Source: Flavobacteriales bacterium
GTDB lineage: Bacteria; Bacteroidota; Bacteroidia; Flavobacteriales_F; PHOS-HE28
Direction of reading: 5' to 3'
Length of the DNA stretch: 64,000 nucleotides
Assembly: GCA_016700415.1 (NCBI GenBank)
Contig: CP065018.1
Span: forward strand, 2,858,001 to 2,922,000
The translations under genes and the position numbers were made by a program. A model generated the notes under the pieces. That model saw only the letters and a list, made by a program, of their open reading frames with translations, did not search any database and was not told the DNA's origin. Shown one piece after another: positions 9,170-18,153 of the stretch. How positions within the stretch are numbered: position 1 is the stretch's first letter; each line of letters opens with the position of its first letter.

Positions 9170-10309
9170 CTACCCCAGTGCTTGTTCCAGGTCGGCGATG
9201 AGGTCCTGGGCATCCTCCACGCCCACGCTGAGGCGTATGAGCGAATCGGTGACGCCCGACTTCAGGCGCACCTCGCGGGGAATGCTGGCGTGCGTCATGC
9301 TGGCCGGATGCCCCATGAGGGATTCCACGCCGCCAAGCGATTCCGCCAAGGTGAAGAGTTCACAGGAACTGAGGAATTTGATGGCATCCTCCTGTTCGTC
9401 ACCCTTTATCGTAAAGCTCATCATGCCGCCGAAATCGCGCATTTGCCGTTTGGCCACGTCGTGGTTCACATGGCTTTCCAGGCCGGGCCAGTACACCTTG
9501 CCCACCTTGGGATGCTTCACCAACCATTCCGCGATGGCGCGACCGTTCGTGCTGTGCCGCTCCATGCGCAGGTGCAGGGTCTTCAGGCCGCGCAGCACCA
9601 GGAAGCAATCCTGCGGACCGGGCGTGCCGCCGCAGCTGTTCTGGATGAACGCTAAGCGCTCGGCCAGGTCATCGTCGTTCACGATCAATGCGCCCATCAC
9701 CACGTCGCTGTGGCCACCGAGGAACTTGGTCACCGAGTGCATCACGATGTCCGCGCCCAGGTCCATGGGGTTCTGCAGATAGGGCGAGGCGAAGGTGTTG
9801 TCCACCGCCAGTAGGATGTCCTTCCCTGCTGTGAGTTTCGCAATGGCAGCGATGTCCACGATGCGCAACGTGGGGTTCGTCGGTGTTTCCACCCACACCA
9901 ACTTGGTCTTCGGCGTAATGGCCGCAGCCACGTTGGCCGGATCCTCCATGTCCACGAAAGTGAACTTCACGCCGAACGGCTCGAAGATCTTGGTGAAGAG
10001 GCGGTAGGTGCCGCCGTAGAGGTCATTGGTGCTCACTACTTCATCACCCGGCTTCAACAGCTTCACCACCGCGTCGATGCTCGCCATGCCGGAGGCGAAG
10101 CAGAGGCCGTGCTTGCCGTTCTCCAGTTCCGCCAGCGCGTTCTGCAAGGCCGTGCGTGTGGGGTTGTGCGTGCGGCTGTATTCGTAGCCCTTGTGGTCGC
10201 CCGGTGCCGCCTGCACATAGGTGCTGGTCTGGAAGATGGGGGTCATGATGGCACCGGTGGAGGGGTCGGGCTCCACGCCGGCGTGTACGGCCTTGGTCGA
10301 AAATTGCAT
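9170..10309 (-). CDS. Cystathionine gamma-synthase / gamma-lyase (PLP trans-sulfuration enzyme)
   Basis: 379 residues, full length for the Cys/Met metabolism PLP family. Visible motifs: substrate/phosphate-binding YEYSRTHNPTR (43-53), ETPTNPTLRI, and the Schiff-base lysine in HSVTKFLGGHSD (Lys195). It either joins O-acylhomoserine and cysteine to form cystathionine, or cleaves cystathionine to cysteine; sequence alone does not decide between MetB and CGL. No methionine-pathway gene is adjacent. A TACCTTCG box (10331-10338) lies upstream. Confidence 0.9.
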   Translation of the reverse strand: MQFSTKAVHAGVEPDPSTGAIMTPIFQTSTYVQAAPGDHKGYEYSRTHNPTRTALQNALAELENGKHGLCFASGMASIDAVVKLLKPGDEVVSTNDLYGGTYRLFTKIFEPFGVKFTFVDMEDPANVAAAITPKTKLVWVETPTNPTLRIVDIAAIAKLTAGKDILLAVDNTFASPYLQNPMDLGADIVMHSVTKFLGGHSDVVMGALIVNDDDLAERLAFIQNSCGGTPGPQDCFLVLRGLKTLHLRMERHSTNGRAIAEWLVKHPKVGKVYWPGLESHVNHDVAKRQMRDFGGMMSFTIKGDEQEDAIKFLSSCELFTLAESLGGVESLMGHPASMTHASIPREVRLKSGVTDSLIRLSVGVEDAQDLIADLEQALG

Positions 10310-10330
10310 GGCAAGGTTTGAAATGGGCCG

Positions 10331-10338
10331 CGAAGGTA
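10331..10338 (-). promoter_or_regulatory. -7 promoter element (TACCTTCG) for the trans-sulfuration gene
   Basis: One base off the TAnnTTTG consensus, 21 bases before the ATG at 10309 on the minus strand. Confidence 0.5.
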
Positions 10339-10409
10339 TCCAAGGTCTTTCCCAGTGGGAGATCGACGCTCCGACGCGCCATGGGCGGGACCGGCCTTGG
10401 TTTTTCCTG

Positions 10410-11369
10410 TCAGAGACCGAAGCCGTCCGCGATCACGCAGGTGCTGTGGAAGCCGATATCGATGGACCGGGGTCCGGGGCTGCCGCCTTGGCAAGGGCCG
10501 TCCCCCGCATCGATGGCCAGCGCATGGCCCAGGTCCTTGAACACATAGCTGGTGACCGCCGCCCGGCCCGAACTGTCGCGATAGATGTACTGCGCGATCC
10601 CGGGATGGCCGCCCAGGTCATTCGCCACCTCCTCCGGTGTGGTATCCATTCCGTTCAGTCCTGCCCACTGGTCGACCAGCTCATCGGATGCGCGCGGGTC
10701 CACCACATGGTCCTTCAGGCCGTGCATCACGATCAATGGAGGCCAAGGCCCAGTGATCCCGGGGAATGACCGGTCGACGATCCCGCGCCATTCGTCCGGG
10801 GTCCGGTCCACCGGGTCCATCATCGTCCGCATCGCTGCGAAGGCACTGACATCACCGAGGAAGGGGCCGCCCGCGATCACCGCACCGCCCTTGAACACGG
10901 CCGGGTGGGCCACCAAGAGGTTCACGGCCATGGCAGCTCCTGCGGACACACCGTATACGAACACGCGTCCCGTATCCACCGGCATGGTGCGCATGGCCTG
11001 GCCCACCATGGCCATGATGGAGGCCGCTTCTCCGTCCGGTCCTTGCGCATCGCGGTAGCGGAACCAGTCGAAGCATTGCGCCATGTTGTTCACGCCCCGT
11101 TGTTGCGGGCAGAGCAGGATGAAGCCGCGCAGGTCCGCAAGCTTCCCCCAGCCGCTGATATCGAGCAGCTCCTCCGCTGTTTGTCCGCAGCCGTGCAAAG
11201 CCACCACCATGGGAAGGGAGGCACGGGCTTCGTTGGCCGCCGGCGGCAGGAGGACGAACATCCGCAACTTCCCGGGGTTCGGGCCGGGAACGTCCACCTC
11301 TTGCAGCCCTTGTGCCGCAACACCGCCTGCGCGGAGGAAGATCAAAAAGAGTAGAAGAAGTACGCGCAT
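10410..11369 (-). CDS. Secreted PHB-depolymerase-family esterase
   Basis: 319 residues from the ATG at 11369, chosen because it gives a signal peptide (MRVLLLLFLIFLRAGGVAAQ); the open frame runs further upstream without protein-like sequence. The fold is an alpha/beta hydrolase of the PHB depolymerase/feruloyl esterase type: oxyanion LHGCGQ, nucleophile GVSAGAAM, acid HGLKDHVVDP and catalytic His in DLGHALA. The Cys residues near HGCGQ and QCFDWF are typical of the family. No T9SS tail, so periplasmic or secreted by another route. Substrate (short polyhydroxyalkanoate, acetyl or feruloyl ester) unknown. Confidence 0.85.
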   Translation of the reverse strand: MRVLLLLFLIFLRAGGVAAQGLQEVDVPGPNPGKLRMFVLLPPAANEARASLPMVVALHGCGQTAEELLDISGWGKLADLRGFILLCPQQRGVNNMAQCFDWFRYRDAQGPDGEAASIMAMVGQAMRTMPVDTGRVFVYGVSAGAAMAVNLLVAHPAVFKGGAVIAGGPFLGDVSAFAAMRTMMDPVDRTPDEWRGIVDRSFPGITGPWPPLIVMHGLKDHVVDPRASDELVDQWAGLNGMDTTPEEVANDLGGHPGIAQYIYRDSSGRAAVTSYVFKDLGHALAIDAGDGPCQGGSPGPRSIDIGFHSTCVIADGFGL

Positions 11370-11605
11370 GTCCAGTGACCCATCAACGTTGCAGGTTGAC
11401 CTTGTAGTGCAAGCTACCATCGCGGGTATGACCCGGCCGGCCGGTTTCGCCGCTTCACCAGGTTGCTGCTTTGATCCTTGCACCCTCATGGCAACCTCTT
11501 CCCGAAGTCCGGGATCGGGAGCATGTGCGCACGCAACCGTGCCGATCTTCTGTTAAAGACTCCCGATCTCGAAGGAAATCGCTCTCGAGGGCAGTAACCT
11601 TGATC

Positions 11606-11962
11606 ATGCTCATGGATCGCCTTGTCCCCTTGTTGTTCATTGCGGCGTGCTGTTCTTGTGCTTGCGATCAGGATAGTAATGTTGTATCGGGCGTACGGCT
11701 TCAGGAAGACCCCGTTATTGTATACAAGAACTCGGCCGGTGTGGAAATGAATGCTTTGACGTTCGATATCGTTCAACGCACCTGTGCCATGTATTTCGCA
11801 GTGCGATCGCGGGCCATTGATGAGTCCATCGGCTTTGGCCGGGACCTCGATGAAGTCGATGTACACTGGAACAAGTGTCCGGGCGGGAACATGGTGGCCT
11901 GCGCCAAGGTACCTTCCGCGAACGGCGACTCCACCCAGATGGGCATTCCTTGGCCGTATTGA
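11606..11962 (+). CDS. Small lipoprotein of unknown function
   Basis: 118 residues from the ATG at 11606 (or 116 from the ATG at 11612). The N-terminus MLMDRLVPLLFIAACCSCACDQ contains a cysteine-rich lipobox; Cys in AAC or the following Cys could be lipidated. The mature region (DPVIVYKNSAGVEMNALTF...CPGGNMVACAKVPSAN) has no family I recognise. A TAACCTTG box sits 3 bases before the first ATG. The start gives much better protein character than the upstream-extended frame. Confidence 0.6.
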   Translation: MLMDRLVPLLFIAACCSCACDQDSNVVSGVRLQEDPVIVYKNSAGVEMNALTFDIVQRTCAMYFAVRSRAIDESIGFGRDLDEVDVHWNKCPGGNMVACAKVPSANGDSTQMGIPWPY

Positions 11963-12163
11963 GGGGACGTGCCGAAGTCCGCATATTGCCACCTTGTTCG
12001 CCCACACGAAGCGCTTCAGTGCCCGCGTCAGGGACTGGTGAGCGGATACTCGAGGGCTGATCGGCCCATGAACCTCGGTATTCCGTTCCGGAGGCCACGG
12101 TGGAGCCACGCTCTCCAAGCCTGACCATACACAACTGACGTCCGATCAATACCGGACCGCCAA

Positions 12164-14620
12164 CTATCCACCATGCACGAACACCCGTTTCACCCTCGGG
12201 CTGATGGAGGTGAGCGCCTCGTAAGGTATCGTGCCGAGGTCGCGGGCGTATTCCTGAACAGGATGTGCCGGGGAGAAGAGAATGGCTTCATCGCCCACAG
12301 CGCAGGGGATGTGGGTGACATCCACCATGCACATGTCCATGCAGATCGCCCCTGTAAAACGTGCCTCCTGGCCATGTATCCAGAGGCGACCACGGCCTTC
12401 ACCAAGTCGTCGTGAAAGTCCGTCCGCGTAGCCGATGGGCAGCACAGCGATGCGCGTTGGCACGGTGACACGGGTCTTGCGCCCATAGCTGATGCTGTCC
12501 CCGGCGGGGATCTCCTTCACCTGTGCGATCACCGTGCGGAGCGTTTCCACGGGTTGCAACAACGCCGTCTCTCCGGCATCGGCCCCGATGCCGTGCAGGC
12601 CGATCCCCAGCCGCACCATGTTGAACCGGGCCTCGGGAAAGCGCGTAACTCCAGCGGAATTGGCGATGTGCAACAACGGGGCATAGCCCAGCACATCGGT
12701 GATGGTGGCGGAAAGCGAACGGAACAACATGATCTGTTCCCGCGTGAACGCATCGTGCTGCGGGTCTTCGCTGGCGGCCAAGTGGGAGAGGATGGAGGCC
12801 ACGTGCAGCTTCTTCGTTCCGCGAAGCGCGTCCAGTACGGTGGGCACTTCTTCCGGCATGAAGCCAAGGCGGTGCATGCCGGTGTCCAGCTTGATGTGGA
12901 CCGCCGGCGCGTCGGGCACATGCTCCGCGAAATCCAGCGCGGCCTTCAGTGATCGGGCGTCATACACCTCCGCCTCCAAGTGATAGCGGTGCAGCGTTTC
13001 CATCGGCACTGGCTCGGGGTTCATCACCAGCACGGGCGTTCGGATGCCCTGCCTGCGCAGCTCGATGCCCTCGTCCGCGTATGCTACGCCGAGCCATGCC
13101 ACCTGCTCGTGCGCGAAGAAGCGGGCCAGTTCCGCCGCGCCGCTGCCATAGCCGCCCGCCTTCACCATGGCCATGATGCGGACGTCCGGACCGCACAGCT
13201 CACGATAGTGGTTCAGGTTGTGGCGCAGGGCCTCCACGTCGATCTCCATCACGGTGCCGTGGGTGCGTTCCTCCCAGCGCTCCACCACGCGCTCCAGCTC
13301 GAAGCGGCGCGCGCCCTTCACCAAGGTCACAGCTCCGTCCACGGGCGGCTCCGGTAGTGCCTGCAGCAATTGTGCGGCATCGGTGAAGAAGCGTGTGGTG
13401 TCGGAGAAAAGCGCCGCGTGCTCCTGCATTCCTGGACCGATCGCGAACAGTTGTTCCACCTGCGCGGCCCGGAGCAGCCCGGCGATCCGTGCATACAGCT
13501 GCGCCGGTGCCTCACCGCTTTCCGAGATGTCCGATAGCACGACCGTCTTCGGCCGGCCGACGGCCATGCGGGTCAATTGCGAGAGCGCGATGGTGAGCGA
13601 GGCTAGGTCGTTGCTGTAGGCGTCGTTCAGCAAGGTGCCGTTATTCATGCCCGGCAACATCTCCAAGCGCATGCTCACGGGGCGAAGATGGTACATGCGG
13701 TCGGCGATGGTTCCCGGGGTGCGGCCCAACAGGAAGAGCAGGGTGATGCAGTGCAGGGCGTTCTCCACCGAAGCGCCGTCGGTGAAAGGAAGCAGCACAT
13801 CGAACTCCTTCCCATTGCATTGCAGCGACAGGCGCGTATCGCTTTCCTCGATGTTCTCTTTCAGGATCCGCAGATAGGCCTCCTCCTTCCGTGACCATGC
13901 ATGTAACGCTGGCCCGTTCAACTTCGCCAGTGCGGCATGCACGTCGGCATGATCGCGGCAATAGACCACGGACTTGGCGTCGCGGAAGAGCTTCGCCTTC
14001 TCTTCAGCCTTGGCCGTGTCGTTCGGGAAACCAGCACTGTGCGCCGGGCCGATGTTGGTGAAGATCCCGATGTCCGGCGCGATGATGCGTGCAAGGGCTT
14101 GCATCTCACCGGGTTCGCTGATACCCGCCTCGAAGAGACCGAGGGTATCTTCTTCACTGATCTCCCAAACACTCAGCGGCACGCCCACTTGGCTGTTCCA
14201 ACTTCCGGGGCTGCGCACGATCCGCTCTTCTTCCGCGAGCAGCTGGTTCAGCCATTCCTTCACCACGGTCTTCCCATTGCTTCCGGTGATGCCGATCACG
14301 GGCAGTTTGAACTGCGCACGGTGCCACGCGGCCAGGTCCTGCAGGGCCTTCAGGGTATCGTCCACCTCGATCACGCTGTCCCCTTCGGCCATGGGAACGG
14401 CACCGCGTTGCACCAGAAAGGCGTGTACGCCGCGCTGCCGGAGTTCCGCGATATAGCGATGCCCGTCGTGGTGCTTGCCGGTGAGGGCGATGAAGAGGCT
14501 GCCTTCCGCAGGGAAGGGCTGCCGCGTGTCGATACTGAGATGGTCGATGCGTTGGTCCGCGCCGTGCAGCACGCCCCCGGTGGCCGCAGCGATCCGGCTC
14601 AGCAGCCTGCCTTCGGGCAT
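12164..14620 (-). CDS. murF-alr: Bifunctional UDP-MurNAc-tripeptide:D-Ala-D-Ala ligase / alanine racemase
   Basis: 818 residues. The N-terminal ~450 are MurF (ATP-binding GITGSNGKT at 110-118; N-terminal UDP-binding SIDTRQPFPAEGSLFIAL), which adds D-Ala-D-Ala to the peptidoglycan precursor. The C-terminal ~365 are alanine racemase (PLP lysine in AMVKAGGYGSG; HIKLDTGMHRLGF; catalytic Tyr region DSISYGRKT), making the D-Ala. This fusion is known in Bacteroidota. The start ATG at 14620 overlaps the tdk stop (TGATG), implying translational coupling; the longer frame upstream is tdk read out of frame. Confidence 0.95.
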   Translation of the reverse strand: MPEGRLLSRIAAATGGVLHGADQRIDHLSIDTRQPFPAEGSLFIALTGKHHDGHRYIAELRQRGVHAFLVQRGAVPMAEGDSVIEVDDTLKALQDLAAWHRAQFKLPVIGITGSNGKTVVKEWLNQLLAEEERIVRSPGSWNSQVGVPLSVWEISEEDTLGLFEAGISEPGEMQALARIIAPDIGIFTNIGPAHSAGFPNDTAKAEEKAKLFRDAKSVVYCRDHADVHAALAKLNGPALHAWSRKEEAYLRILKENIEESDTRLSLQCNGKEFDVLLPFTDGASVENALHCITLLFLLGRTPGTIADRMYHLRPVSMRLEMLPGMNNGTLLNDAYSNDLASLTIALSQLTRMAVGRPKTVVLSDISESGEAPAQLYARIAGLLRAAQVEQLFAIGPGMQEHAALFSDTTRFFTDAAQLLQALPEPPVDGAVTLVKGARRFELERVVERWEERTHGTVMEIDVEALRHNLNHYRELCGPDVRIMAMVKAGGYGSGAAELARFFAHEQVAWLGVAYADEGIELRRQGIRTPVLVMNPEPVPMETLHRYHLEAEVYDARSLKAALDFAEHVPDAPAVHIKLDTGMHRLGFMPEEVPTVLDALRGTKKLHVASILSHLAASEDPQHDAFTREQIMLFRSLSATITDVLGYAPLLHIANSAGVTRFPEARFNMVRLGIGLHGIGADAGETALLQPVETLRTVIAQVKEIPAGDSISYGRKTRVTVPTRIAVLPIGYADGLSRRLGEGRGRLWIHGQEARFTGAICMDMCMVDVTHIPCAVGDEAILFSPAHPVQEYARDLGTIPYEALTSISPRVKRVFVHGG

Positions 14621-15228
14621 CACGTGAACAAGGTGTTCTTGGCTCCGGACTTTTCCGCGCGGGCCGCATCGAAGCAGTCGCGGCACAGCGGTTCATAGCT
14701 GTCCGTTTCGCCCAGCAGGATCAGGCGTTCGCTGGCGTTGGTCCGGTGGCTGAAGGTGGCCAGCTCGCCGCAGCGCATACATATCGCGTGCACCTTGGTG
14801 ACGAATTCCGCGATGGCCAGCAGTTGCGGCATCGGCCCGAAAGGGCGGCCTTGGAAGTCCATATCGAGGCCGGCGACGATCACGCGCACCCCTTGTGAAG
14901 CGAGTTGCTCGCAAACACGCGGCAGGTGCTCATCGAAGAACTGCGCCTCATCGATGCCCACCACTTCCAGATCGCCGGCCTGTTGCAGCAGTGCAGCACT
15001 GTCGCGCACCGGGATGCTGGGGATGGTACGCTTGTCGTGGCTCACCACATCGGACTCGTGGTAGCGTGTATCAGTGCCGGGCTTGAAGATGCCCACGCGC
15101 TGTTTGGCGAACTCCGCGCGGCGCAATCGGCGGATCAATTCCTCGGTCTTTCCCGAGAACATGCTGCCGCAAACGACCTCGATCCAGCCCTTCTTCCGTG
15201 AGCGATCACTGGTGTGTTCCAGGAACAT
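14620..15228 (-). CDS. tdk: Thymidine kinase (type II)
   Basis: 202 residues. P-loop GSMFSGKTEEL (21-31), switch/catalytic VVGIDEAQFFDE, lasso FQGRPFG, and zinc-binding cysteines CMRCG and CRDC. It phosphorylates thymidine for salvage. The N-terminal MFLEHTSDRSRKKGWIEV is slightly long but ordinary for the phylum. Its stop codon overlaps the murF-alr start. Confidence 0.96.
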   Translation of the reverse strand: MFLEHTSDRSRKKGWIEVVCGSMFSGKTEELIRRLRRAEFAKQRVGIFKPGTDTRYHESDVVSHDKRTIPSIPVRDSAALLQQAGDLEVVGIDEAQFFDEHLPRVCEQLASQGVRVIVAGLDMDFQGRPFGPMPQLLAIAEFVTKVHAICMRCGELATFSHRTNASERLILLGETDSYEPLCRDCFDAARAEKSGAKNTLFT

Positions 15229-15316
15229 GTAACAGAAAGGCTAGACGGACTTGTGATGCAGCCATTTGGGAAGCGGCACGAATTTAGCCAAATTCGCACG
15301 CACCGGAACCCACGAC

Positions 15317-16066
15317 ATGCCCCAGCAAAAAGCACTTGAACGCATGAACGAGCTGATCCGCTCCTTGCAACAGGCCATCGGCCGGTTGGGGGAGGGGAAG
15401 CTCGACCTGCCCGAACTCGAGCAATGCGCCGAGGATGCCCGGGCACTCTATGAACGCTTGGTGGTGCTGCGGCACAAAGCGCGGGAAGCCGCTGTGGTCG
15501 CGGGTAAGAAGGAAGCTGCGAACACCGCCGGGGTAAGGCCGGCCACCGTGGAGGAAGCCATTGCTGAGGCGGACGTGAAGGAAAGCGTGATCCGTCTGGA
15601 CACGCGCCCGGCAGAGCTGTCACCGCACCAGACCTCGTTGATCGATGCGATCGCCGAGACCGAGACACCTCCCGTATCCAAGCCCACCACTGAGGCCGCG
15701 ACGCCTCCCAGGCCTGCCACTGAGGCCCCTAAACCTTCTGCACAGCCCAAGCCCAAACCGCCGAAGGTCATCCCGGTGAAGGAGAAGCAGGAACAACCGA
15801 TCAGCGTGGCCGACAAGATGGAGCACGCGCCTGTTGCCGACCTGCGTAAGGCGATCGCGTTGAGCCAGAAGTTCTGGTTTGTCGCGGAGCTTTTCGGCGG
15901 AGAACGCGACCGCTATGAGAAGGCCATCGACGCCATCAACGGCATGGGTAGCAAAGAGGAAGCCGAAGCTTTTATGCGCACGGAGGTAACGGGCAAACTG
16001 CCCAAGCCACCGGGCGAGGAGGTCGCCGCCACGTTCACGGACCTGTTGCAACGGCGATTCAGCTGA
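15317..16066 (+). CDS. Helical protein with Pro/Ala-rich linker, unknown function
   Basis: 249 residues from ATG 15317. An N-terminal coiled-coil-like helix (about 1-70), a low-complexity Pro/Thr/Lys linker (about 120-165), and a conserved C-terminal helical motif (DLRKAIALSQKFWFVAELFGGERDRYEKAIDAIN) that I recognise as recurring in Bacteroidota proteins without known function. No signal peptide, so cytoplasmic. It overlaps the M28 peptidase gene by one base (TGATG) and may share regulation with it and rsmI. It is divergent from tdk. Confidence 0.78.
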   Translation: MPQQKALERMNELIRSLQQAIGRLGEGKLDLPELEQCAEDARALYERLVVLRHKAREAAVVAGKKEAANTAGVRPATVEEAIAEADVKESVIRLDTRPAELSPHQTSLIDAIAETETPPVSKPTTEAATPPRPATEAPKPSAQPKPKPPKVIPVKEKQEQPISVADKMEHAPVADLRKAIALSQKFWFVAELFGGERDRYEKAIDAINGMGSKEEAEAFMRTEVTGKLPKPPGEEVAATFTDLLQRRFS

Positions 16067-17334
16067 TGCGTATCCCTGTTTTTATCCTGCCATTGCTCCT
16101 GGCCGGCAAGCTCGCCGCGCAGGACATGCCTTCCGTGAAGGATCAGGCGAAGCAATATGTGGACACCCTTGCGGGTCCCGCCATGTACGGTCGCGGCTAC
16201 GTGCAAGGCGGCGACAGCCTCGCGGCGGAATGGATCGCCAAGCAGTTCGACCGGATCGGCCTTGAAAAGCTGAACGACAAGCATTTCGAGCCGTTCACAT
16301 TCCCGGTGAACAGCTTTCCGGACCCCATCGCACTGAGCGTTGACGGCACCTTGCTACAGCCCGGTATCGATTACCTCCTGGATCCCGCCTCCGGCCCGGC
16401 GGACGGGAAGTACGACCTAATACATCTCGGCGTGAACGACCTGGCAACTCCGGAGCGCAAGGCCGTGACCATGGGCGTGGTGAGCGGCAATGCCGCCGTG
16501 CTGCATTTTCCGCACACCACCGATGCGGACAGCTTGGCGATGTACAACGATTGGGAGAACGAACTGGCGCGGGCGGTCCCCGTGATCCGCATCGGCGGCG
16601 AGAAGCTGACGTGGAGCGTGGCCGGAACCCAGACGCGCAACGCGGTGATCGAAATGCGCGCTGGCGTGATGCCGGATTCCGCCCGCACCGCAACGATCCA
16701 TGTGCAGAACCGCTTCATTCCAAGGCACACCGCGCGCAATGTGCTGGGCGTGGCCAAGGCCAAGGGCGGCAGCAAGGACTGGCTACTGGTAACGGCCCAC
16801 TACGACCACCTCGGCATGATGGGGCAGGCCCTGTTCCCCGGCGCGAACGACAATGCCAGCGGCGTCAGCATGCTGCTCAGCCTCGCGGAATGGTTTAAGA
16901 AACACCCCCCGAAGACGAACATCCTCTTCGTGGCCTTCGCCGCTGAGGAGGCCGGCTTGAAAGGCAGCCAATGGTTCGTGGCGGATCGCCCGATCGACCT
17001 TTCGCGCATCAAGATGCTCGTCAATCTGGACCTCAACGGCACAGGCGATGAAGGCATCACCGTGGTGAACGCCACGGCACAGCAGGGGATTTACGACCAG
17101 CTCGTCGCGATCAACGAAAAGACCCAGGACCTGCCGCAAGTGAAGTCGCGCGGACCGGCGTGCAACAGCGACCACTGCCCCTTTGTGCAGAAGGGCGTAC
17201 CGGCCATCTTCATCTACACCATGGGCGGCGTCAGCTATTACCACGACGTGATGGACCGGCCGGAAACATTGCCGCTCACGAAGTTCGACGGGCTCTACCG
17301 CACCCTGGCCACGTTGCTCAGTACCTTGAAATGA
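16066..17334 (+). CDS. Secreted M28-family zinc aminopeptidase
   Basis: 422 residues with an N-terminal signal peptide (PLLLAGKLAAQ). A PA-like insert lies in the first half. The co-catalytic zinc ligands of M28 are all visible: TAHYDHLG, GANDNASG, AAEEAGLKG, NLDLNGTG and NSDHCPF. Likely periplasmic or outer-membrane-associated aminopeptidase. Translationally coupled upstream (TGATG) and downstream (ATGA with rsmI). Confidence 0.92.
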   Translation: MRIPVFILPLLLAGKLAAQDMPSVKDQAKQYVDTLAGPAMYGRGYVQGGDSLAAEWIAKQFDRIGLEKLNDKHFEPFTFPVNSFPDPIALSVDGTLLQPGIDYLLDPASGPADGKYDLIHLGVNDLATPERKAVTMGVVSGNAAVLHFPHTTDADSLAMYNDWENELARAVPVIRIGGEKLTWSVAGTQTRNAVIEMRAGVMPDSARTATIHVQNRFIPRHTARNVLGVAKAKGGSKDWLLVTAHYDHLGMMGQALFPGANDNASGVSMLLSLAEWFKKHPPKTNILFVAFAAEEAGLKGSQWFVADRPIDLSRIKMLVNLDLNGTGDEGITVVNATAQQGIYDQLVAINEKTQDLPQVKSRGPACNSDHCPFVQKGVPAIFIYTMGGVSYYHDVMDRPETLPLTKFDGLYRTLATLLSTLK

Positions 17335-18017
17335 GCGTGGAGCGCGCGGGCGGAAGGCTCTTCTTAGTGCCCACGCCCATCGGCAATCTGGAGGACATCA
17401 CCCTGCGCGCGAAGCGCATCCTGGAGGAAGCCGACGCGGTGATCGCCGAGGACACCCGCGTGAGCGGGAGGCTGCTGCAGCACTACGGCATCAGCCGCCC
17501 CTTTATCGCTTTCCATGCGCACAACGAGCACAAGGTGACGGACCGCTTGGTGGAGCGCTTGGTGGCCGGTGAGCGCTTTGCGCTGGTCACCGATGCGGGA
17601 ACGCCCGCGATCAGCGACCCCGGATTTTTGCTGGTGCGCGCTGCCGTAAAGCAGGGCGTCGTCGTGGAATGCCTTCCCGGCGCCACGGCCTTCGTTCCCG
17701 CCTTGGTGAACAGCGGCCTGCCCTGCGACCGGTTCACCTTCGAAGGCTTTCTACCGGTGAAGAAGGGCCGCCGGACGCGTATCACCGAGCTGGTGAACGA
17801 GCCGCGCACGATGGTCTTCTACGAAAGCCCGCACCGCATCGTCCGCACCCTGCACGAATTGGCGGAAGCCTTTGGGGCGGAACGCCAAGCCAGCATTTCA
17901 CGCGAGATCACCAAGCTGCACGAGGAGACCTTGCGCGGCACGCTGCCGGAGCTGGCCGCGTACTTTGAAGTGCATCCGCCGAAGGGGGAATTCGTGTTGT
18001 GCGTGGCGGGGGCGTGA
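17331..18017 (+). CDS. rsmI: 16S rRNA (cytidine(1402)-2'-O)-methyltransferase
   Basis: 228 residues from the ATG at 17331, which overlaps the peptidase stop (ATGA). SAM-dependent tetrapyrrole-methylase fold: LVPTPIGNLEDITLRA, IAEDTRVSG, VTDAGTPAISDPGF, FYESPHR, SREITKLHEE. It methylates the ribose of C1402 in 16S rRNA. Slightly short at the C-terminus compared with E. coli RsmI, as is usual in this phylum. Confidence 0.95.
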   Translation: MSVERAGGRLFLVPTPIGNLEDITLRAKRILEEADAVIAEDTRVSGRLLQHYGISRPFIAFHAHNEHKVTDRLVERLVAGERFALVTDAGTPAISDPGFLLVRAAVKQGVVVECLPGATAFVPALVNSGLPCDRFTFEGFLPVKKGRRTRITELVNEPRTMVFYESPHRIVRTLHELAEAFGAERQASISREITKLHEETLRGTLPELAAYFEVHPPKGEFVLCVAGA

Positions 18018-18153
18018 GTGGTGGACATGTTCGACAGGCACGTGCGACCATGTCCACGGCAGGTCGACACACCAAGCTCGCGCTCGCGTGTTTTACTTTT
18101 TCTGCCAGTGCAACACTGATACCTCGCACACAGGAGCGCCCTTCACTAACCCC